DNA of 64,000 nucleotides, from positions 3,208,501-3,272,500 of the forward strand of contig NZ_CP087106.1 in NCBI RefSeq assembly GCF_028583545.1. The letters run 5' to 3'. The DNA comes from Methylobacterium sp. NMS14P. Lineage in GTDB: Bacteria; Pseudomonadota; Alphaproteobacteria; Rhizobiales; Beijerinckiaceae. Shown here piece by piece: positions 58,624-64,000 of the stretch. The first letter of the stretch is position 1. The number at the start of each line of letters is the position of its first letter. The notes beneath the pieces were generated by a model that saw only the letters and a list, made by a program, of their open reading frames with translations, was not told the origin of the DNA and searched no databases. The position numbers and the translations under genes were made by a program.

Positions 58624-59553
58624 TCAGCCGGGCATCCCGGTCATCTCGAACCAGAACGACGCGCCCGGCGTGCGGGAATCGTTCGCGTAGAGGAACGGGA
58701 TATCGGGGCCGGCGCCGCGGGCGGCGAAGACCGTCCTGACCCGGGCGCTCATCTCCGGGTCCTGGCAGATGTACATCACCGGCACTGTCACCCGGAACGG
58801 CGGCGCGCCGCACAGCAGCATCGCCGCGAGAAGGTACTGCTCGTTGTACAGCCTGCAGTTCCACGCGGACGGGTAGTCGTCCGGGATGAAGATGTCGTGG
58901 ATCTGCACGATCACGCCGGGCGCGAGGCGCGGCATCACCTCGAAGAAGAACACGGTCACGTCCGAGTTCGCGAAGGTGCGGTGCGACCCGTCGAAGAACA
59001 GGACGTCGCCCGCCTTCAGCTCCTCGAAGATCTTCAGGTCGCAGGATTCGAGCGGGCTGCGCACGGTCCAGTCGCAGAGGGCGTCGATCTCGCGACGCGG
59101 CATCGGATCGATGGAGGTGATGCGCGTCGGCAGCTTCAGGGCGTCGATCGTGTGCCGCGCGAAGCAGGTCGAGCAGCCCGAGCCGATCTCGAAGAATCGC
59201 TCGGGGCGCTTCCAGGCCAGCATCGTCATCAGCGCGGCGCCGTCGAGGGCGGTGAACCACGTGTTGTTCCAGTAGGGCGTCGCCGCCCCGGCCACCGGCG
59301 CATCGTGCGGGACGCTGTGGAGCAGGTCCGCCCGCGCCTCGAGTTCGGTGAGGAACCGGTCGTAGGCCGCGTGCGACCGGCCGAGCACCGCCCTGAGCTG
59401 GCCGTGCGGCGCCCGGCCCGGCGTCCAGCGCGACGACGGCACGACCGGGTAGTAATCGTGGACCGTGTGGCTCCAGCGGAACGCTTCCCGGCTCGCCCGG
59501 AAGATGTCCACTCCCGCCCGGCGGCCCGCGCTCCTGACGACGTCCTTCAGCAT
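58624..59553 (-). CDS. SAM-dependent methyltransferase (class I, Methyltransf_24 type)
   Basis: A 309-residue protein with a class I methyltransferase core. The SAM-binding GxGxS loop appears as FFEIGSGCSTCFARHTIDAL, then the acidic loop ITSIDPMPR and the FFDGSHRTFANSDV segment. Tyrosine-rich N-terminal residues (HDYYPVVPSSRW) precede the core. Similar proteins are found beside glycosyltransferases, but none is near. The ATG at 59553 is preferred over a TTG at 59580. The substrate is unknown. Confidence 0.78.
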   Translation of the reverse strand: MLKDVVRSAGRRAGVDIFRASREAFRWSHTVHDYYPVVPSSRWTPGRAPHGQLRAVLGRSHAAYDRFLTELEARADLLHSVPHDAPVAGAATPYWNNTWFTALDGAALMTMLAWKRPERFFEIGSGCSTCFARHTIDALKLPTRITSIDPMPRREIDALCDWTVRSPLESCDLKIFEELKAGDVLFFDGSHRTFANSDVTVFFFEVMPRLAPGVIVQIHDIFIPDDYPSAWNCRLYNEQYLLAAMLLCGAPPFRVTVPVMYICQDPEMSARVRTVFAARGAGPDIPFLYANDSRTPGASFWFEMTGMPG

Positions 59554-59673
59554 GATCTGTCCCCGGCTGCGGACCGACAATGCCGGGACTACAACTTACG
59601 GTCGAGTCGGGCGGAACACCTACGCAGTCCAACCTGCGCGCAGGGTTAGGGCGCGGTGAAACGACGGCCCTCG

Positions 59674-59698
59674 GGCCCGGTCCGGATTCGGACGGGCC
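59674..59698 (-). terminator. Hairpin after the gntR of the TRAP locus
   Basis: A stem of 10 pairs with one bulged G (left arm 59674-59684, right arm 59689-59698) and the loop GATT lies about 30 bases beyond the stop of the minus-strand gntR, fitting an intrinsic terminator of that gene. Confidence 0.5.
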
Positions 59699-59729
59699 GT
59701 CCGCACGGGCATCGCGGCGGCTGCCCCGC

Positions 59730-60383
59730 TCAGGCGGCGCTCGGCGCCCGCAAGCCCGCCACGAGATCGGTGAAGCGGTCGCCCTGGACGATCACGTGGC
59801 TCCGCAGGGCGTCGGCGGCGCCGGCCTCGTCGCCCGCGATGATCGCGGCGACGATCGCCTCGTGCTCGGCCAGCGATTGCGGCAGGCGCTGGCGCACGCG
59901 CAGCTGCAGCCGGCGATACGGGGCCAGCCGGCGATGGAGTGACAGCGCCTGCTCCGCCAGGAAGGCGTTCCGGCTCGCCCGGTACACCACCGTGTGGAAC
60001 ACGTAGTTCTCGGCGTAGTAGGCCTCGGTGTCGTCGGTCGCCAGGGCGGCGCGGCAGCCCTCCAGCGCGGCGCGCAGCGCGGCGGCGTCCTCGGGGACGA
60101 GGCGGCGCGCCGCGAGGCGGCCGCACGCCGCCTCGATCTCCGCCATCGTCTCGAACATGGCCAGCAGAAGATGCGGCTCGGGGGCGCTGACGATCGCGCC
60201 GCGCCGGGGCTTCGTCTGCACCAGGCCGGTGACGGCGAGCTGCAGCAGCGCCTCGCGGATCGGCGTGCGCGAGACCCCGAAGCGGGCCGCGAGCTGGTTC
60301 TCGTCGAGCCGCGATCCCAGTGCGAGTTCGCCGGAGACGATCTCATCCTCGATTCGCTGCCGCAGCCGCTGCGCGTGGCTCAT
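59730..60383 (-). CDS. GntR-family (FCD) regulator, divergent from TRAP operon
   Basis: A 217-residue GntR regulator: HTH LRQRIEDEIVSGELALGSRLDENQLAARFGVSRTPIREALLQLAVTGLVQTKPRRGAIV, then an FCD effector domain with HTVVYRASRN and SLAEHEAIVAAI metal-histidine positions. The ATG at 60383 has GGAGGAAA ahead. It is divergent from a TRAP transporter operon with 194 bases between starts, a common arrangement for regulation by the transported organic acid. Confidence 0.9.
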   Translation of the reverse strand: MSHAQRLRQRIEDEIVSGELALGSRLDENQLAARFGVSRTPIREALLQLAVTGLVQTKPRRGAIVSAPEPHLLLAMFETMAEIEAACGRLAARRLVPEDAAALRAALEGCRAALATDDTEAYYAENYVFHTVVYRASRNAFLAEQALSLHRRLAPYRRLQLRVRQRLPQSLAEHEAIVAAIIAGDEAGAADALRSHVIVQGDRFTDLVAGLRAPSAA

Positions 60384-60476
60384 GCGCCCGTTTCCTCCCC
60401 CGACGATCGGGCCGCGCGCCGCCCCGCCCGTTGAGGCCGGCGGATGTTCGACGCACGCGAACATTATGCTGGAGCA

Positions 60477-60512
60477 TTGACAAAATATACAAGCCGGTTT
60501 TCCATGCATACA
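60477..60512. promoter_or_regulatory. Promoter-like TTGACA and ATACAA half-sites in the TRAP control region
   Basis: In the AT-richer gntR-TRAP intergenic region, a perfect -35-like TTGACA occurs at 60477-60482, but a -10 box at proper spacing (TTCCAT near 60500) is weak. Two ATACAA motifs in the same region (ending about 60492 and 60513) match the half-site of the TTGTATACAA type bound by many FCD GntR regulators. Their spacing of about 21 bases (two helical turns) suggests co-binding on one DNA face. Confidence 0.45.
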
Positions 60513-60577
60513 ACGAGGCGCCGCACTATTGCGGCGCACAAAATTACGCCGCGTTGTTTGCGGTGCGGGAGAGCTTC

Positions 60578-61600
60578 ATGACGCCCACTCGTCGCTCGCT
60601 GATCGCGGCCACGCTCGCGGCACCGGCAATCCTGCGCTTCGGTGTCAACGGTGCCCAGGCGGCCACGACGCTGAAGCTGTCCCACCAGTTTCCCGGCGGC
60701 ACCATCGACGAGGGCGATTTCCGCGATCGCATGTGCCGGAAGTTCGCCAAGATGGTCGGCGAGCGCTCGAAGGGCGCCCTGGATGTCCAGGTCTACCCGG
60801 GCTCCTCGCTGATGAAGACGAACGCCCAGTTCGGCGCCATGCGCAAGGGCGCCCTCGACATGTCGCTCTACCCGAGCCCCTACGCGGGCGGCGAGATCCC
60901 GGAGCTCAATATCGGCCTGATGCCCGCCCTGGTGACGTCCTACGCCCAGGCCGTGGCGTGGAAGGCGGCTCCGGTCGGCCGCAAGCTCACCGAGATCCTG
61001 GACGCGAAGGGCATCATCCTGGTCTCCTGGGTCTGGCAGGCCGGCGGCGTCGCGAGCCGGGAGCGCGCCCTCGTGTCGCCGGCCGACGCCAAGGGCATGA
61101 AGGTCCGCGGCGGGTCGCGCGAGATGGACATGATGATGAAGGAGGCCGGCGCGGCCACCCTCTCGATCCCGTCGAACGAATCCTACGCGGCGATGCAGAC
61201 CGGCGCCTGCGACGCGGTGATCACCTCCTCCACCAGCCTGATCTCCTTCCGCCTGGAGGAGCTGTCCAAGGCGCTGACCTCGGGGCGCGAGCGCTCCTAC
61301 TGGTTCATGCTCGAGCCGATCATGATGTCGAAGATCGTGTTCTCGGGCCTGCCGAAGGAGCAGCAGGACCTGATCATGGCGGTCGGTACGGAGCTCGAAG
61401 CCTTCGGCCAGTCCGGCGCGAAGGAGGATGACACCCGGGTCGAGGAGATCTTCGCCAAGGCCGGCGCCAAGGTCGTCCAGGTCGACGAGAAGTCCCTCGG
61501 CCAGTGGCGGGATCTCGCCCGCAACACGGCCTGGAAGGATTACGCCGCCAAGAACGCGAACTGCGCGGAACTGCTGAAGCTCGCGGAGCAGGTCGCGTGA
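60578..61600 (+). CDS. TRAP transporter substrate-binding protein (DctP type)
   Basis: A 340-residue periplasmic TRAP binding protein. MTPTRRSLIAATLAAPAILRFGVNGAQA is a twin-arginine-like signal. The mature protein begins TLKLSHQFPGGTIDEGDFRDRM and includes GMKVRGGSREMDMMMKEAGAA, whose arginine normally pairs with the ligand carboxylate. The ATG at 60578 has GGGAG ahead. Ligands of the family are organic acids; here the ligand is unknown. The stop overlaps the next start (GTGA). Confidence 0.92.
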   Translation: MTPTRRSLIAATLAAPAILRFGVNGAQAATTLKLSHQFPGGTIDEGDFRDRMCRKFAKMVGERSKGALDVQVYPGSSLMKTNAQFGAMRKGALDMSLYPSPYAGGEIPELNIGLMPALVTSYAQAVAWKAAPVGRKLTEILDAKGIILVSWVWQAGGVASRERALVSPADAKGMKVRGGSREMDMMMKEAGAATLSIPSNESYAAMQTGACDAVITSSTSLISFRLEELSKALTSGRERSYWFMLEPIMMSKIVFSGLPKEQQDLIMAVGTELEAFGQSGAKEDDTRVEEIFAKAGAKVVQVDEKSLGQWRDLARNTAWKDYAAKNANCAELLKLAEQVA

Positions 61601-62289
61601 GCCACGGCTTCGACGCGGCCACGGCCGCTCCGGACGCGCGCGGGGCTGAGGAGCCGCGCCTTCCGGGCCTCCTCGGCGCCTTCGACCGGGGCATGCGCCT
61701 CCTGAACAAGGTGATCCTGGCCGTCGGCGGCCTCTGCCTCGTGGCGGCCTGCCTGGTGCTCACCCACAGCGTCGTCGTCCGCTACCTCCTGAAGGAGCCG
61801 ACGGAGTGGCAGGACGAGATGGCGGTGTACCTCATCATCGGGGCCACCTTCCTGTCGGCGGCCGGCGTGCAGGCCAAGCGCGGGCACGTGGCGATCGAGG
61901 CCCTGACCGGTCTCCTCCCGCCGGCCGCGAACCGGGTCCGGCTCCTGCTGGCCGACATCGTCAGCCTCGCCTTCTGCCTGTTCTTCGCGTGGAAGAGCTG
62001 GTCGCTCGATCACGAGGCCTGGGTCGACGGTCAGGTGTCGCAGTCGACCTGGGGGCCGCCGCTCTGGATCCCCTACACGCTCATGTCGGTCGGCATGAGC
62101 CTGCTGTGCCTCCAGTTCGTCCTGCAGATCGCCGAGGCCCTCGCCTACGGGCCGCGGGCCGCCGGCTGGGCGCAGCCCAAGATCGGGCTCGGAGCCGACG
62201 TCAATCGCGACATGCACGGGGCGGCCGAGGTCGCGCCTCGGGGACCGGATCCGATGGGTCAGACCGTTTCCGCGAAGGTTGAACGATGA
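61597..62289 (+). CDS. TRAP transporter small permease (DctQ type)
   Basis: A 230-residue small membrane subunit with four membrane segments (first near residues 35-60), including LLKEPTEWQDEMAVYLIIGATFLSAAGVQAKRGHVAIEAL, the DctQ signature. N- and C-terminal tails of about 30-40 residues are longer than usual. It starts with GTG overlapping the binding-protein stop and ends in an ATGA overlap with the large permease. Confidence 0.9.
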   Translation: MSHGFDAATAAPDARGAEEPRLPGLLGAFDRGMRLLNKVILAVGGLCLVAACLVLTHSVVVRYLLKEPTEWQDEMAVYLIIGATFLSAAGVQAKRGHVAIEALTGLLPPAANRVRLLLADIVSLAFCLFFAWKSWSLDHEAWVDGQVSQSTWGPPLWIPYTLMSVGMSLLCLQFVLQIAEALAYGPRAAGWAQPKIGLGADVNRDMHGAAEVAPRGPDPMGQTVSAKVER

Positions 62290-63638
62290 GCACGGCCGCG
62301 ATCGGCTTCCTGTACGCGGGCGCGACCCTCGGGGCGATGCTCTCGGGCATCCCCATCGCCTTCGCGCTGGGCTTCGTGGCGCTCGCCTTCATGGTGGCGT
62401 TCATGCCCGGCGCCTCCCTCGATACGGTGGCGCAGAACGTCTACGAGGAGATGGCCTCGATCACCCTGCTGTCGATCCCGCTCTTCATCCTGAAGGGCGC
62501 GGCCATCGGGCGGTCCAAGGCCGGCCAGGATCTCTACACCGCCATGCACGCCTGGATGCACCGCATCCCGGGCGGGTTGGGCATCGCCAACGTCTTCGCC
62601 TGCGCGCTGTTCGCCGCCATGGCGGGCTCCAGCCCGGCCACCTGCTCGGCGATCGGCTCCGCCGGCATCCCGGAGATGCGCAAGCGCGGCTACTCGCCGG
62701 GCTTCGCCGCCGGGATCATCGCGGCGGGCGGCACGCTCGGCATCCTGCTGCCGCCCTCGATCACCATGATCCTGTACGCGGTCGCGGCCGAGCAGTCGCT
62801 CGGGCGGCTGTTCCTCGCGGGCATCGGGCCGGGGCTCCTGCTCGTGGGCCTGTTCGCCGCGTGGTCGATGGTGCGCTTCCGCTCGGAATACGCCGCCGCC
62901 AAGGAGGCACTGGAGCGCGGCGGGCCGGCCTCGCCGATCCTGGCCGACGAGCAGTACAGCATGTCGCAGCGCTTCTCGACGCTGCCGCGGGTCCTGCCCT
63001 TCGTGGTCCTGCTCACCGGCGTGATGGTGGCGCTCTACGGCGGCTACGCCACGCCCTCGGAGACCGCGGGCCTCGGCGGGCTGATGGCCCTGGCGCTGAT
63101 CGCCGCGATCTACGGTGTCTGGCGGTTCCGCGACGTCACGCCGATCCTGACGGCGACGCTGCGGGAATCGACCATGCTGATGCTGATCATCGGCATGTCG
63201 CTCCTCTACGCCTACGTGATGAGCTACCTGCACATCTCGCAATCGGCCGCCGCCGCGATCGTCGCGATGCAGCTCTCGCCGTGGCTGCTGCTGGTGACCA
63301 TCCTGGCGCTGGTGATCGCGCTGGGCTTCTTCCTGCCGCCGGTCTCGATCATCCTGATGACGGCGCCGATCATCCTGCCGCCGCTCAAGGCCGCCGGATT
63401 TGACCTCGTCTGGTTCGGCGTCGTGATGACCATCACCATGGAGATGGGCCTGATCCACCCGCCGGTGGGCCTGAACATCTTCGTCATCAAGAACATCGCC
63501 CCGGACATCCCGCTCTCGGACATCATCTGGGGCACCCTGCCCTTCGTGATCCTGATGGCGGTGGCGATCCTGATCCTGTGCCTCGTGCCCGGCATCGCGA
63601 TGTGGCTGCCGGACCTGCTGCTGACGACGACGCGGTAG
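62286..63638 (+). CDS. TRAP transporter large permease (DctM type)
   Basis: A 450-residue large membrane subunit with about 12 hydrophobic segments. DctM features include AGSSPATCSAIGSAGIPEMRKRGYSPGFAAGIIAAGGTLGILLPPSI and MEMGLIHPPVGLNIFVIKNIAPD. It forms the sodium-coupled channel with the DctQ-type subunit. It is the last gene of the operon and is followed by a hairpin. Confidence 0.94.
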   Translation: MSTAAIGFLYAGATLGAMLSGIPIAFALGFVALAFMVAFMPGASLDTVAQNVYEEMASITLLSIPLFILKGAAIGRSKAGQDLYTAMHAWMHRIPGGLGIANVFACALFAAMAGSSPATCSAIGSAGIPEMRKRGYSPGFAAGIIAAGGTLGILLPPSITMILYAVAAEQSLGRLFLAGIGPGLLLVGLFAAWSMVRFRSEYAAAKEALERGGPASPILADEQYSMSQRFSTLPRVLPFVVLLTGVMVALYGGYATPSETAGLGGLMALALIAAIYGVWRFRDVTPILTATLRESTMLMLIIGMSLLYAYVMSYLHISQSAAAAIVAMQLSPWLLLVTILALVIALGFFLPPVSIILMTAPIILPPLKAAGFDLVWFGVVMTITMEMGLIHPPVGLNIFVIKNIAPDIPLSDIIWGTLPFVILMAVAILILCLVPGIAMWLPDLLLTTTR

Positions 63639-63665
63639 GTCGACCCGAGCAGAAGCGCCGCGAGG

Positions 63666-63695
63666 CAGGCCCCTCTCCGCCCGGAGGGGGGCCTG
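63666..63695 (+). terminator. Hairpin terminator after the TRAP operon
   Basis: CAGGCCCCTCTCC at 63666-63678 and GGAGGGGGGCCTG at 63683-63695 pair over 13 positions with one G-U pair and a 4-base loop, 27 bases after the last TRAP gene. No U-run follows. Confidence 0.65.
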
Positions 63696-63834
63696 TCGCG
63701 TGGAGGGACGCGGTCACGCGGGCTCCGCGTCCCGCGCAGCGGCGCCCCGCGTCGGCGCGCTGGCCGCCGCGCCCGGAGCCGCCTATGGCAGCGCGCGCGC
63801 CGCGCCGCCCCGATCTCGAGCTTCGGACCGAACC

Positions 63835-64000
63835 ATGAGCCTCGCCTCCGTGCGCGCCTTCTTCGCCGAGAAGGCGCCCGACATCGCGGTCATCGTGCTG
63901 GGGACCAGCACCGCGACCGTCGCCGAGGCGGCCGAGGGCCACGGCGTCGTCCCGGCGCAGATCGCCAAGACGCTCTCGATCCGAGTCGGCGAGCAGGTCG
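63835..64000 (+). CDS. YbaK/EbsC-family protein, truncated by the window end
   Basis: Only the first ~55 residues are in the window. They read MSLASVRAFFAEKAPDIAVIV and continue with GTSTATVAEAAEGHGVVPAQIAKTLSIRV, matching the start of YbaK/EbsC aminoacyl-tRNA deacylase-like proteins. Those proteins hydrolyse mischarged tRNA. The gene runs off the right edge, so the catalytic lysine and full length cannot be checked. Confidence 0.75.
   Translation, partial: MSLASVRAFFAEKAPDIAVIVLGTSTATVAEAAEGHGVVPAQIAKTLSIRVGEQV

Overview
The window is a high-GC chromosomal segment of an alphaproteobacterium. Its GC-rich codon use, a fused urease gamma-beta subunit, a DUF3311-SSS carboxylate symporter pair and a palindromic repeat of the GGATTGCTTCGCT type all point to the Hyphomicrobiales, most likely Methylobacterium or a close relative. 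That genus is inferred; there is no rRNA or other taxonomic marker here. I see no tRNA, rRNA, CRISPR array, transposase or phage gene. Genes are tightly packed, and the operons repeatedly use ATGA/GTGA stop-start overlaps.

Layout. 0-4.5 kb: RND efflux pump and its membrane-fusion protein (minus). 4.7-5.8 kb: small unknown proteins. 5.6-8.8 kb: a two-part acetyltransferase, an isochorismatase-like hydrolase and a 71-residue protein in one coupled operon, divergent from a LysR regulator. 8.9-13.1 kb: urease ureAB-C-E-F-G, without ureD. 13.1-15.2 kb: a secreted small protein, then a DUF3311/SSS carboxylate symporter. 15.2-18.7 kb: Crp-type regulator with polyamine-type ABC genes lacking a binding protein. 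19-21 kb: an isolated LpxC-like deacetylase facing an HD-GYP protein. 21.2-23.1 kb: ABC-F ATPase. 23.1-25.4 kb: 2,2-dialkylglycine decarboxylase dgdA with divergent dgdR and a clear operator. 25.4-29.7 kb: an unknown protein, a lower-GC gap, a WcbI-like protein, an alpha/beta hydrolase and a RibD_C reductase.

29.9-34 kb: GlcG/HbpS-like protein followed by an oligopeptide-type ABC system with no ATPase gene. 34-41.1 kb: polyol/sugar-type ABC importer, fused dihydroxyacetone kinase DhaK-DhaL and a D-2-hydroxyacid dehydrogenase, all minus. 41.4-44.3 kb: XylX-type dehydratase, FAD-linked hydroxyacid dehydrogenase and a DUF167 protein. 44.4-51.1 kb: a branched-chain-type ABC importer whose LivM, LivG and LivF are one 852-residue polypeptide, followed by a lambda-crystallin-type dehydrogenase and a beta-keto acid cleavage enzyme. 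51.2-54.7 kb: divergent GntR regulator, SDR dehydrogenase and XylD-type sugar-acid dehydratase. 54.9-58.6 kb: FAD/Fe-S fused hydroxyacid dehydrogenase and a GntR regulator. 58.6-59.6 kb: methyltransferase. 59.7-63.6 kb: GntR regulator divergent from a complete TRAP transporter. At the right edge a YbaK-like gene runs out of the window.

Taken together this is a nutrient-scavenging region: urea, carboxylates, polyamines, peptides, polyols, sugar acids and dialkyl amino acids each have an uptake or breakdown module with its own regulator. Several modules are incomplete (no ureD, no binding protein beside the Pot-type genes, no ATPase beside the Opp-type genes), so they must rely on genes elsewhere. 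The most unusual single gene is the LivM-LivG-LivF fusion. The best supported regulatory site is the dyad over the dgdR ribosome binding site.
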